Shown piece after piece: positions 33,501 through 46,135 of a stretch of 64,000 nt of DNA. Source of the DNA: Camarhynchus parvulus (lineage: Eukaryota; Chordata; Aves; Passeriformes; Thraupidae); contig NC_044573.1 of NCBI RefSeq assembly GCF_901933205.1, positions 32,237,493 through 32,301,492 of the forward strand, read 5' to 3'. A program made the position numbers and the translations under genes. Position 1 is the stretch's first letter; every line of letters begins with the position of its first letter. The notes under the pieces are model-generated. The model saw only the letters and a list, made by a program, of their open reading frames with translations. It ran no database searches and had not been told where the DNA came from.

Positions 33501-36429
33501 ATTGTTTACGAAGTTTGTGCACAGTGTCATGTTCTTTCTTGCTTCATTAGTATTGGTTGTCTTCTGCTCTTTTTTACCTTTTTGTGCCTCTTGGGCAGAC
33601 TACATCATGTTGGCTGTTGTATTTCATTATTTGCATCTTATGCTGAACTCTATCTGTGGGAAACAGAGTCCTGTAATGGTGTGCACTGTGTACACAAAAA
33701 AAGACTGCTCCCTGCTCTGTAATGATAGCAGAGACACTTAAACTAAGCAGGCTGTCTGAGGGGATTGCTCTGAGTATGTAGTCTCTTGTTTGTGACATGG
33801 GAGGGCTGTTTAATGATGTTACACTAGCAGTTATTCACCCAGGCAGTTTTGTCTTCTGAAAGATTTCCAACACTTCTAAATGCTGTGTAGCCCAGAAGAG
33901 GGGCTGCCAAGCTTAGAATGTGGTGTCTCCGTATGTTTCTGGAGTGTGCAGGAAAACCTGTAGAAGATTTTAGGACTGAGGCAATGGGATGGAAATGAGT
34001 TTCACAGAATTTCCATGGAACTTTCTACAAATTCCATTGCCTGAAGTACCACAAGCAAAGAACCTATTCTAGAAGGGCCTTTAGCTGGTATAAGTTTTCT
34101 ACAGAAATCTTCAGGTGAAAATTGTAAAATTTCAATGTGTTGTGGTTAAACCGTATTATCACTCTTAACTTATCACCACAGTTGTAATAGCATAAATGGA
34201 TTTGATGATTAAGTTAACATGAATGATTTGATACGGTAATAAAAAAATTAATTCTAAGCTGTAAACTGTAAATACAGCTGCTTCTTCTGTTTTTATTGTA
34301 GAAGCAAATGAGGGATAAAATGTTGCTATATGCATAAAAACTTCCCCAGGTCTCTCAACTTTCAATGAGTAAAGCATTGGACAGAAAGTAGAGATGTTTG
34401 AAGAAACGTTTTCTTCTTTTTCTTTTCCTCCAGGCAGCAGTTTTCATGACTATAGGGAAGTTTTACCCTGCAAGGGTTATTTAACACCTGGATCATTATA
34501 CCACTATAACTTCTGGGATGTTTCTACCCAAAGGCAATAGGAGGTAACTTTGGTAAATGGCATATAATTCTAGGTCTTGCATCTTTCACCCTACCCTATG
34601 CTTAGTACTTTCCTCTGTAGACACAGGTGGAGACAAGCTGTTGGCTGAGAAATAAAACATCATGAAATGCTCTTACAGGTTATTACCTTGCTTTCAGATT
34701 AGCTAAAACTGTCAACACAATCGAACCCTTCTGCTTGTGTGGTGTCAGCCCTTTTCTGGTAATCGTTTTTCGTGGTCATTGTGTGTGGCTATAGCTCTGA
34801 TCCTGCAAACAATTGAACTGGCAGAGTAATTCTGTGCCAGTGTGTCTATGAAGGTTGGTAATGGGTTCCTGGGGTAGGTAAGGGGTTTTTCTGCTGTCAG
34901 TGCAAGTGCCAACATGCCCTGCCAGCAAGCACTTCTACCTGGCCTTCCTCCTTCCTTGCTGTGGTGCCCCAAGGTGCACAGTCAGCATGGTGTGCTTCTC
35001 TTGTAGCATTGCACAGTTTTTGCCAGTTTTGCTGGCTGTGGGCTAGCTCTAACGTGTGGACTTTCCAATAAGCACCAGGGGCTGATCTGTGTCCATGTAT
35101 GTGTGTCAGCTTGGTGCCCTATGTTCAGAGGCAGCAGAGTGTCCTGGCATGTGCTTTGTTGTTATGTCAGGAAGGTGTGTGGCGTATGTGTTACTCCTGT
35201 GATGCTGATGCACAAGCCCCCTCTCCTGTTTCTCACTTTGTGAGAACCAGTGCATGGCACTTCAGCTAAATTCTGTAGTCTGTGGTCACAGGAGCATGAC
35301 TCTCTTCAGTCTTTTAAAATCCATGGTAGGATGGCTGCATGAGGAGGAAATCCTTGATTTGTGAATAAGAACACTTTGTCGAGACTTGGGCACAGCTTGG
35401 TTCTTAATTCTCTGTGGTCACTTGGGCTAGAGCAAAAAGAATGCAAAAGGGTGGAAATAATTATTCTATATTTTGTTTGACACACCCTAATCCTAGTGCA
35501 AATACAATATGCAAGGTAGCAGGGAGCACAGGGTGCTCTCAACTTGAGTAGATTCTGTCATCAGTGATGTCATGTAATCATATCAGATTTTAATACTCAG
35601 ACCTGCTGGATTTTCTGTTCTTTTCTTTCAAATGTCTGTAAAATAGAGTCTTGTTCTTGTGGTGTTTTGTTTTTTTTTTTTTTGTGGGTTTTTTTTTTTT
35701 TTTTTTTTTTTTGTTTTTTTGTTGTTGTTGTTGTTGTTGTTTTTTTTTTTACACCTAGTCTACTGCTCAAGTAGTGTCTGGAGAAATTCCAAATTCAGAG
35801 TAAGTTTTGCTTGGATGAGAATATCAGCATTTAGGCCGGTGGATGTTGGTATTAAAAAATACTTTGGAGAGGTCACATGTACTGGAGATGAGTTGCCTTT
35901 GCCTGTGCTTTTTTAAAGGTTATTTCACGTGCAATGCTTCATCTGTGTGTAAAACAGCATTAAGTGCTTTACTGCTGTTATGGTGTGAGCAGTAGTAGAA
36001 GGGAATTACAGGAAGGGGTAAAAGGGAGTGTTTTGACTTGACTTGCTGTGAATCCCTAATCAGGTGTTGAGTGACTGAATATTAACACCTTTCAGGACAC
36101 TAAACACTTCTAAATTCTGCCTTAAATTCCTGTAGGGGTACTTGGCATGGAGAAGGCAGAAGCAATTTGTTATCAGGGTAGGCACGCATTTGAAAAGGGT
36201 TTGTTGATTTGAGAGGCAGTGCCTAATCAGGTGCAATGATGAGCTAAATTTCTATTTTAAATGTAGCTGTATGTGAGTAAAACTGAACAAATGGTGTTTT
36301 CTGGATTTCAAATGGCAGATGTACCCCACTTCCAATTTTCCCTTACTAGTATAACTGCCAGCTAGCAAGCCCCTTAGTGGTGGGCTGATCCTAGCTGGAA
36401 GGTCAGCCCCTCAGGAGGACGGTGATGAG
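30582..36429 (+). other. KIF26B intron 2, third part
   Basis: AT-rich intron with no supported exon or RNA gene. It contains an A/C-rich tract followed by a G-rich string at about 31999-32043, an AT-rich patch at about 32185-32250, and the long T/TTG tract at 35665-35750. The block at about 34800-35250 is somewhat richer in GC but has no recognisable gene. Confidence 0.5.
35665..35750. repeat. poly-T / (TTG)n low-complexity tract
   Basis: About 86 bp made almost only of T with a few G: T-runs of 14 and of more than 20, then six GTT steps, then another T-run. It may be the reverse-strand poly-A tail of an old retroposon, but no body of such an element is recognisable to its right. Homopolymers of this length are also prone to sequencing error. 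Confidence 0.9.
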
Positions 36430-36550
36430 AACTGAAGGGCAAAAGTAAGGAGGAAGGAAACACTTGTGGGATGAGATAAAGACAGTTTAAAAAGGGGGAA
36501 GAAAAAAGGATCTCCCCTCACTTCCACACTGAAAAACAAGCCATGCAAAA
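36430..36550 (-). mobile_element. degraded ERVL-type LTR fragment
   Basis: The core ACTTGTGGGATGAGATAAAG followed by ACAGTTTAAAAAGGGG lines up with the CTCATGGATTGAGATAAAG / GGGAGTTTAATAGGG part of the 16.1-kb LTR, and AACAAGCCATGCA matches its next block loosely. The LTR ends are not recognisable and no duplication can be tested. Orientation would be minus, the same as the 16.1-kb copy. The similarity covers about 100 bp and could be weaker than it looks. Confidence 0.4.
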
Positions 36551-39500
36551 TGTTGTAGTGGGTTCTTTTTGGGTAATGTTTTTTATTTGAGGGTTCTTGT
36601 GGGTACAGACTGCAGATACATGATTTGTACAGAAAGTGAAGGTGGAAAGTGTATTCCCCATCACTTTAGCTCCCCTTTAAAAACTATGTTATGACTTAAC
36701 CTTTACTTTTTCCTAATTTTGAGTCTTGTAATTTAAGCAGCTCTCATCACATTTCTAACCCTGCTGTTGGATGGCAACTGAAGAAATAGGTGCAGTCAGG
36801 TATCATCTGTCCATCTACTCAGGTAGCGCAACTTGTGGAAAAAAATAAGGCATGTGGACCTTATATTTCTGAACCTCTATATTTGGAGGCACAATTTTAT
36901 TTTTATAGCCAAAACTATGTGAACAAGCAGAAGTAAAGAAATAAGGCCAAAGTCCATATTAAGTTAGCTTAATTATCTGAAGGCACTGAAAGCTTCTGTT
37001 TTGGATGAAGTTCTAGACTCACTCTCGCTTTAGTCCTGACTTTGAAAAAATCTGAATAACAAAATGATAATTCCCATTCTTCCTCATGACAGAGCTAGCT
37101 GCAATTACACAGAAAATAGTGGGAGTGCCTGTGGGCTTTCTCAGCATGCAAAATAATCCTGAACTGTGGCCTGCCTTTAAAAACATCAAATGCTATTACT
37201 GGAGAGCCTATATTCTTCGGAATAAGCAAGAGGGCGTAGGAAAGGAAGAAAAGGGTCAAATTGCCTAAGGCAAGTCGGGTGCTTTAGGTACTGATGGACT
37301 GGCAGGTTGTCAAAACACAGACGGATGTGTCTGTAATGTATGAACAACACGACATCTGAATGAATGAGTGGTGCTCTGCTTTCCAGCCTCCCTCCACCCC
37401 TGTCGAGTCATTAGCTGCATTGCATAATATGTGTGTGTGAAACATTTTATAAAGTCACTGTGGTACTTGTCAAGGTACCTGTCATTATCCCCCACGCGAG
37501 GCAGTTATTCTGTCTGCTCCTACTTTGGTCTGTCCCCCTCCCCTAGGGAGGTATAGCACAGCTGACTTGGATTTCAGTGCCTAAAGCTGTCTAAAATTGC
37601 CCCTTCTGAAAGACATTGATTGACTTTTGGTGGGAGTATTTTGTTGTTTATTTTTTATATCTTCAACTTTTCTCAGTTCTCTTATAAAAGTGCTGTATAC
37701 TTTTGCTTGGAAACATGTATATTTTATGCTTTTGGTAGTCTGAAGAAACACTGTTGAATGTGTTGGGCTCTTAAAAAGTACTTGAACTCATAAAAACAAA
37801 TTTTTGTCACTGTTAAAGTTTATAAGACCAGATTTTTATCTCAGAAAATTAGCAAGGAGGAAGTGGAGGAAGACTCCCTACATTCTTTGATGTGTCAAGT
37901 TGTATCTGTGAGGAGGGAATAGGTGGCAAAAGCTGGGAAGTTTCACTGCTGGTGAAAGCTGGACACGGGAGGTGAGTTTTCTGGTAATGTTTGCTGAGTG
38001 TTCTAGGACCTTGCTTGCAGTTATGTTGTAAAGAATAGCAGATACAGTGAGACACGCACACACAAAAATTGTAGGCAAATTTACCTCCCAAATACATGTC
38101 CACCAAACTTTTCAGGCTTAGTTACCTCCATCTTTCCACTCTGGCAAGTTTCAGGTAGCCTACAGATGTCACAGGCACTCAAGAATAGCTCCTGTCAGTG
38201 ATGTGGGCAAGCCCCTGTGTGTCCCATGTGTATGCAGGAGATGGTGAAGTAGGCAGCTGCTCTGATTTGGGTTTATGCTTATTTCTGTTGTTTCTATTTC
38301 TGCCTAAGTAGGCATAAGTCACTGCAAAATAAAGGACTGGAATTGTGCTCCAACTGAGGAGATTCTGACATTGCAGTGTATTAAAATCGAAATAACTGGG
38401 CTGTCACTATCTTTGTGCCTCTGATGTGTGCTAGTAACAGACAATGACAAGGTAGGATGTGAAGGTGTGTGTAAGGTCAAGGGGAAGGATAAGCTGTGGG
38501 AATCTTCAGGGAGGATGAAGGGACTGGTGGAATTATGATACAGGTGGCTTGGAAGCTTGAAGCATAGAGCTAGGATGTGTGGGAGAAACACTGGGTTTGG
38601 ATGTGGGGTATGGGGAGAGGAAGAGGGGACATCCAGGTGCTGTAGGGTGTTTTCAGCTGCAGCTTCTGTGTTGGCCTCTGCCCAGACTGCCGTGTGCCAG
38701 ACTGAGCTCTGGCTCTGTTTCCTGCAGGTAAAAGCAGACAAGCACAGCTTGTGGCATGGCCTTCATAGTAATCAAGGAAATGGTAATTGGTCTCTTGGGT
38801 GAGTAGCTGGGCAAGGCTGCAGGAGAACAGTGTGTTGCTTATGTCCTTCCAAAAATGCCAGTACAGGGATGGAGTAGGGTGGGACTGCTTGTGCTGCTGC
38901 AGAACCAGTGTCTCACTTGCCTTCTGCAGAGCAGGTTGTTGAGGTAATTCACAAATGAGTGTGATGTGGTTAATATAATTAATCACACCAGAAGATTAAT
39001 CTTGAGAGTGAAAACTCAGCTACAAAAAACGTAAGTCAAAACAAGGCCCGAAAGATGCATGTCTAGAGCAACTAGAATTACTTTAGGGAAGTGACCCTTT
39101 GCTGTTTGAAAATGCTGTTCTTGGTCTCTTAAGAACATTTACTGGTCTTCACTAGCACACACCCTTTTCTGAACTAGCATTTTCTTTTTCGAGTGTGTGA
39201 CACTTCTGTGTTGGTGTGGTAGAGCTCCAGATCTCCCCTGTAGATAGAATGGTTTTCTTGGCAATTTGCATTGCAATTATATGTTGAAGCATGCAGTGAG
39301 AGACTACTTTTGGCCAGTGATAAAATGACAATGATTGCACATAATTGCTGAAAACAATTTTGAATTTTATTAATGAGATACTGCAAACAACATCTTGTAG
39401 ACTATTGTCTCAGTTAACAGCCAATTCGTAAGAGTTAAGTGTTGTGTAATTTACATTTATTTCCCCTATTTGTGTTGAAATGACACTTGCTGTCCATAAT

Positions 39501-40344
39501 TACCCATCCTCCAGATACAAGTTGTTGCCTTTCATTTGCTGTTTCCCTAAAAAAAAGTGGGAATAAACACACAATTTAGAGTCGTATTGATTAGTCTCAT
39601 CCAGGGTATAAGTAGGGTTTTTATTATGCATCTGTTTCTCTACATTTTGGGAAGGCTAGCTGCAGGCACCCAGAATAATTCTAATAAAAATTAAAGTGGT
39701 AAGGCTGGTCACAGGGAAGGGTTTTTTTCACCCAACAGTGAGAAACTGTAGGAATCCTTCTGGTTCAAATTCAGCAAAGATTTACATCTGTAACTTTCTA
39801 TATCCTGCTTTCATTAGGATTATATAAAGAAAAATGAATAATGAATGTGCAGTGAAAAAAGGAGGAAACAAAGCCTAGCAGAAAGAAAAATTCAAAATTG
39901 TCATGTCAATTTATGGTGTGGTTTGGCTCTGTTCCTGGGAGGAAAAAGCAAGTAGGAGTGACAGGTACAATGAGGTGTTTGTGGGAATTCTTGATCTCGT
40001 TACTTACATATCAAGCAAAGTCAAGGCCATGTAAATTCCATCTATCTGGTGAGAAATAAAATATTTCCTTGTGTCTCCTTCTCCGCAGACTTTGATGTTA
40101 CTGTTTACTTTCAGGGTCAGGTGGAGGGATAAGTGCTGTTGATTCTTCACATGTCCTGATTTTGGGTAGTAGGGCTCATCTGCGCTCCCCCCACTCTTTC
40201 TTCCCTTCTCTCTTCCTTGCAGTGAAGTTATGGATGTACTATCTTTAGTTAGCCTGGTCCAAATTAGTATGAGAGTTCCTCACTGATACTGAAACCAGCT
40301 CACCTGAGTGAATTCCTACAAGCTGGCCCTGTTCTGGGAAGGAA

Positions 40345-40411
40345 ATGGGATCTGAGGTTTTTTGAGGTCCCTTTCAGTCTGAGGGATGCTGTGATCCTGT
40401 TCTGTGATTAA
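40345..40411 (+). mobile_element. CR1 LINE 3'-tail fragment
   Basis: The string TTTTTGAGGTCCCTTTCAG, followed by GGGATGCTGTGATCCTG and TTCTGTGATTAATG, is the typical CR1 3' end (GATCTTTGAGGTCCCTTCC..., then short TTCTGTGA-type repeats). It has the same order as the better preserved 3' end at 52930-52972. Only the tail is present, as is usual for 5'-truncated CR1 insertions. Confidence 0.6.
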
Positions 40412-40497
40412 TGCAGGCTTTACCCCCGTGTTCCAGCGATGCTGACTGCAATCTGAGGAACAGGAATTACTGTGTTAGGTTATATGTAGTGCTTATC

Positions 40498-40520
40498 TTT
40501 TTTTTTTTTTTTTTTTTTTT
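40498..40520. repeat. poly-T tract (23 T)
   Basis: An uninterrupted run of 23 T. No element body is recognisable beside it. Confidence 0.95.
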
Positions 40521-43500
40521 GTAGCATTCCTTTAGCAAATTTGTTTTAGGTTGAAGCTCTAGTAGTCATCTGGGATCAAAACATTAGGAAAAGCAGTTCT
40601 CCAACAGAGCAACAGAGGGGGCTTTTATGTGCATCATTTCTTCCCATAAGTATTGTCAAATATTATGGGTTTGAGGAAATAAAGTCTACTGCAGGAAAAA
40701 GAGGGGAAAATGAACAATTCAAATCTTTGTTGCTTTGTTCCTCAACACTCTGTGTTTTGGGATAGAGGAAATGCTAAGGTAAACATAGGGTTTGGGGCTG
40801 ACTTTCTCCCCAGCTGTGACAGGTTTTGTAGAAATGCATATGACTGAGTGATTTCTAGTTTGGGTTGGTCTCCCTTCCATCAGTTGGTGCCATACCTGAG
40901 GAGGTATTACTCCCAGTTTCCTGCAGGTGGTGTTAAGTGTTGTAGAATGTTTGGTCCCACTGCAGGAGAGGAGGAAGAGATGTTTCAATTAAAAAATTAA
41001 TTATTCTATTGTGAATTCTAATGATAACAAATGCCTACCTAGGGCTAATGGAACTCCATCCACAGACTTGATATTGCCTTCTATGGTGAAAGAGCATGCA
41101 GGAAACTTCTGACAAGGATCTATCTTGATTGCTGACTCTTCTTCAAATTTTTGTCTTGTGGTAATTAAATTGAATATATTTGTACAAAACATACATGTCT
41201 AAATATTACCATAAGGAGTAGTACATGAAGTAATTCTACTCTTTACTTAATCAAATAAATGATTATATTAAAAGATACTTTTTCAGAGGAAATGCTCTGA
41301 AATTCATCTTCTCATTCCCTGTCCTATGCAGGAACTGTTACCTTAGTTGCTGTGGAATCCACATGAAGGGTAGTATAGGCTGAGGAAAAAGAACTGAAGG
41401 CAGTTTTTCTCACTTCCTTCCATGATGCACAAATAGTCACTGTGCAGCTCTTGTGAACAGCACGGTCTAGTTGACAGCTGAATTTCTTGCTTAACTGATG
41501 AATTACAGCAATGTTTCCAGATGCTACCTGGTGCAATTAAGAAGGGAAGGTACATCTCTCTCTCCCCGCTTTCTTTGCACTCTTCATTTGCTGCTGCTAG
41601 CTTTGCCTTTGTGCTGATTTGCTCAGGAGGAGCAGAAATATGGGATTCAGAAATGCACTGCTCAGAATAAAAGTGTTCCATGGAGTTGTTGCATCTCTGA
41701 AGCTGATGATAAAAGTTTGGTTGTAAGTTTTTTTGCTTGTGAATGTATGAATAAATTTGTTGATCATTTTCTCATGAAGGAGGTCTCCCAGTGATGAGTT
41801 TAATAGCTCTTGTCCCTTACCTTCTCCTTTAAACAGGATCTCAAGAGCAAATAGATCTTAAATGAGAAAAAAATGTTGGTCTGAACTGGTGGAAAGAATG
41901 GAGTGATGTACAAAAAGCTTGCAAGTCTGGTTACAGGGATTAGTTAATCAAACACTGAATTTATTCATTTAATCATGATTTCCTTCATCTTTTTCAGGAG
42001 GCTGCAGTAACCATAAAAATGAAGGATTTCTTTCAACTTTGCAGGTAGCAACCCTGGAAATACTTCAGCTGGTTCAGTCAGTTTTGAAGAAACAATGGTA
42101 TTACAGAGACCTGTAATCAAACAGGCCTGTAAATAGTAATCACTGGGTAAGAAATTATGGTCTCTTTCAGACACAGGGAATATCTAATTAATCCCTGAAG
42201 CTGTGGGTGGGCTAGAACCTGCTGTGATGTCTGGAAAATGGCACCTTAGGTATACATGGGCAAGAGAGCAGGGGGATTAATCCTTTATTAAAAATAAAAG
42301 CAAACCCCAGAAAATTCAGAGGACCCCTCCCAACAAAATACAAACCGTAGTACTTTTTTTTCTCCCCATGTTTGCTGTATTATTCATATTCAATTTCCTT
42401 TTGCAGAGGTCTGTCTTAATCAGTTTTTGAGAAGAGAATGAGAGCCAGATGCTGACATTCACAGCATGAAATACATGTCCATCAAGCAAGCCTTGGATTG
42501 TTTTTATTTGTGGCCATTAAAGGCTATCCCTAGTGAGGATGCAGTTGATGTACATGCAGAGGAATGGTCTTGTGCACAAGGCACCTCTGTGCTGTGATGC
42601 ATTTACCTTAGTGTGAGGTGGGTTGAAGCTTTTCAATTTAGTTTTGACTCCTAAACAGAGATATGTCTGCTTGCCTTAAATGCCCTACTCTCACCCCTCT
42701 CCCCTCTTCTCACATTTTCCCTCCAAAAATCTTAATTATGACTATCCTCAGGAGGTCTGTGGGCCCAGAATGGCTTGTCATGTAGAAGTTAACTGCTTTT
42801 GCACATAACTGATGTGTAAAACATGAGTCTGTATGTTATACGAAGAAGTTAATTTTTCTGTTTCCAAGAATAACATTTTGTCATAGTATGCAATGTCTTC
42901 TTGCCAAACTTGAAAAGTATTTCACTATTAAAGGTAGAAACATCTTATTTGTAAGACAATTTCAGCTGTGCTTGTGGTTGGATATAATGCAAGATGAAAC
43001 AAAGACAGGAGAATTCTGTTCCATTTGGGCAGTTGTGTACTGCTTGTTCTGTGGTATATGGGTTACTTTTTTTGTGTTTCTGTGGGTAGCATTTAAAACA
43101 GTTTCTCAGGGCTTCAGATTTGTAAATTAAGCCAGTCCCAGTGATGGTATGAGTTTGTAGTGAAGTAGGAAGGTGAATAAGGGCATTGGGATTCAGGAGA
43201 ATATATTCTCCTTAATCTTTGTATTGTCTCACACATACAATTCTGACAAATAAGATTTTCTGCCAGATAATCCTGCTGTACAATTTCGTTTGGGGGAAAA
43301 ATTGACCGCTTGTTTACTGGTATTAGTGTGCTGATTGTACAGCCTGTAACTGTTGCAACACTAAAAAATAAAAGGTTTTAAAAGTTTGGCACTAAGGAGG
43401 AGATAGAGCATCTGAAAACAAAAACCAGCCCTGGATAGAGGCCCCATCAACATGTGCCATTCCAAAAACAGGCTGGTCCCAAGAAATGAGGGAGTTGCAG

Positions 43501-45889
43501 GATGAGTGACAAGACATCTAGTATGTCATCCATGGCCTGCAGATGCTCTATCTGAACAATATAAAAGAGTTAAATTTCCAAAAGCTTGTGTCACAGTTTT
43601 TTACTATATAGTCAATGCTTTTTTCATTATTTCATAAAATGTTGAGGTTTCGTGTGTGGTTTTTCTCAGTCTGGAGGTTCTGTGAAGGCTTGGGATTACT
43701 ACCATGAGGTAATGTGCCCCTTTTCTAAAATCTTGAATCACAAGTCTTTCAACAGTCTAAATCTGTAGAGTGGAGTTGATAGTAAATTCATTCTCCCTTT
43801 ACTTATTGAAGCAGTATAAACTACTTTTCTTATGAGGGTACATGTGGAGTACATTTTCCTGCCCGTTCCTCTGATTTGCTGGCGCCAAGGCAGTCATGGG
43901 ACCTTGAAAAGGGGATTTGATTACATGAGTGGAGGAGAGCCTGACCTTCAGATGGCTCACCCTCCACAACTGAGGGGGGGGAGATAAGACTTTAGGCATA
44001 TACTTGAGGGGAGACAAATGTGCAGATCTTGCTAGGGAGGCAAAACTCTTATGCTTAATTACTGTTTTATCTGAAGGAAGCTTGATGGTTTTGTCCCTGC
44101 TGTTTCATTCAGGAGCAGTAACTGATGTCGGGGACAGAGTAATAGGAAAGAAATCTTTACAAAAGCTTTCTAGAAGCTGACATTTCATTTTGGGATTTTT
44201 TGTCTGGCAGCAGCTGGCTTGCTAGCTTGCAGTCCTGAGCTCTGGGTGTTACAGCAACCACCTTCTTTCCAAAACTTCTCCTTTTATTCTACCTCATCTC
44301 CTCTAGCCAGTGATGTGTTTTGTGAGGTACAGGGGTGCTCACAGTTGCTGCTAATGACTGAGAAGTGAGACATTTCTGGAGTGCTAGGTGTTATCTAGAT
44401 ATAGATGGTGCTTGAAATGAAACTTTGTGATGTTAAATCCCAGTGGTCATTAATCTCTGGGCGGTAATCCTCTTTGCCTCAGGTCACTATTGCTCATGTG
44501 AAAATGAGCACATGAAACATGGTTTTGCAGGCACGCTTTTATCTGCCCTTCAGAGGTGTTTTGATGCCAATTTAAACCACATCATGACACTTAATATCTA
44601 GGTGTCTCTGGAGACTTGAAACCCTCATGGTTTCAAAAATGTGATGGAACTTTTTATGTCTGAGTACTTCTGCTCTGCCTGATAGCAGCTCTCTCAACAT
44701 ATGTTTGGGCCTAGGCTGTCAATCTAGCTGTCAATACAAGGATCAGCTATTATTAACTTTGTGAAACTATATAGTCAAGCTTTTATAATAAACTGTGACT
44801 CAGAACTTAAATCAGGTTATTGTTGCTATTGCCTGGCAGAATGATTTCCAAGCCTGAGCCTATCAAACATTGTGCTTCTCAGACAGCAGCTTGAAGAACA
44901 ACATCAAAACAGCAGGATGAGAGTGATAGAAAGTGTTGGACTCTTTCTTCTTGAAGTGCTGCAAGACTACTGCTAAAACACTTGTAATTCTTCTTGAATC
45001 CAAGGGCTTTCTTTTTCCATTTACTGGATCAATCACTTTTAGTTGGTGAAATAATGAAATGTCTTTATTTGGAAGCCGAGAAATGGTGTTGTATGTTAGC
45101 TGTGGTCTTTAAGGTGCTTGTAATACTTTTCCTGGACTGATAAGTTCCACTAAATCTGCAAGTGAGGACAGTCTTTCATGCTATCACGTAGTACTGGACT
45201 GTGAGTCCACAAAACCTTATTGTGCCATGCTTCATGCTTTCCTAGCTTGATAACGAGTTACCAAGAACTATTGATCAAAAACATGTTGATTTTTTTTTTC
45301 ATCCAGCTGTGTGCTTCTTTAGCTGTAATTTGATATAAACCATACTTCAGTAGTCCACAAATGAAATATGTGGTATAACTCAACTATATTCAGGCAGTTA
45401 AGTTGTACATCTAATCCTTTTCTGCCATAATTTAAGTCATGTATTGGTTTAACAAAACCTTTCTGTTGATCGTTGTTATTCCCTGCATGTTTCAGAGTTA
45501 AGTTTTCTTTCACTTCAGCATTGCTATGGGTATCAAAGCTATACCGACTATACCCTTTTAATCTCTCCCTTTCTACTGCTAGTAATTCAGTTTGTCCTTT
45601 TGGAACTCTATCTATGAAATGTTACAAGGGTAGATTTAAAATAATTCCATGAATGAATGTATGAATTCTTAAAAACGACTTTATTATTTAAGTATTTTTG
45701 GTACATCTCATTACACCATGCCAGCCTAAATATATAGTCTGTACCTACTTAAATTAATTGCTCTTTTTTCCTTTTTTTTCCCCTATCTTAAAATCCTAGT
45801 TTTAATTCTTATTAAAAATAATGCAAAGCCCAAGGTAAACACAATTGTCTGAGCTGTGCCATCAGGTATTTCTTCACATTCTCTGTTGG

Positions 45890-46135
45890 TTAATAGAAGA
45901 CTTTCCTACAGTAATGGATTTGTCTATTCTGCATCTTTCTACTTCTAGTTCTTAATCTAACTTCCTTATTGTAACTTTTTATTTCCCTTGGTAGTTGTGA
46001 CTTATGGTGTGCCCGTGCCTTAGCCTTTCTGACTTTTGCATCTCTCCTGCTTGTATGTATCTCTTTATACTCACTCATATCAATGTATCTTTGTACCTCT
46101 CCTTTTTCGACTTTTACAGTCCTGAAAGGGCTCTT
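45890..46135 (-). pseudogene. possible old CR1-like LINE coding fragment
   Basis: A minus-strand open stretch of about 80 codons ending at 45890. Its middle part, EYKEIHTSRRDAKVRKAKAR then LPREIKSYNKE, resembles in spacing and residues the CR1 ORF2 region between endonuclease and reverse transcriptase (a pattern like EEYRD..RLCRD.VRKAKAQLELNLARD.K.NKK). Upstream and downstream translations do not match CR1 convincingly. Either it is a short relic of an old LINE or the resemblance is chance in a Lys/Arg-rich frame. Confidence is low and the family call is inference. Confidence 0.3.

Larger units (their letters stand above)
36551..45889 (+). other. KIF26B intron 2, fourth part
   Basis: About 9.3 kb of AT-rich intron without supported exons. 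It contains a CR1 tail fragment at 40345-40411 and a 23-bp T run at 40498-40520. The open frames of up to 140 codons on either strand (for example around 38319-38986) show no family resemblance. Confidence 0.5.

Noticed and set aside
35659..35916. Phe-rich 85-codon frame that looks like a hydrophobic leader
   Set aside because: It is the translation of a poly-T/TTG tract.
38319..38986. Overlapping minus-strand frames of 138-140 codons
   Set aside because: No family resemblance, composition like the surrounding intron, and two frames over the same bases cannot both be real.
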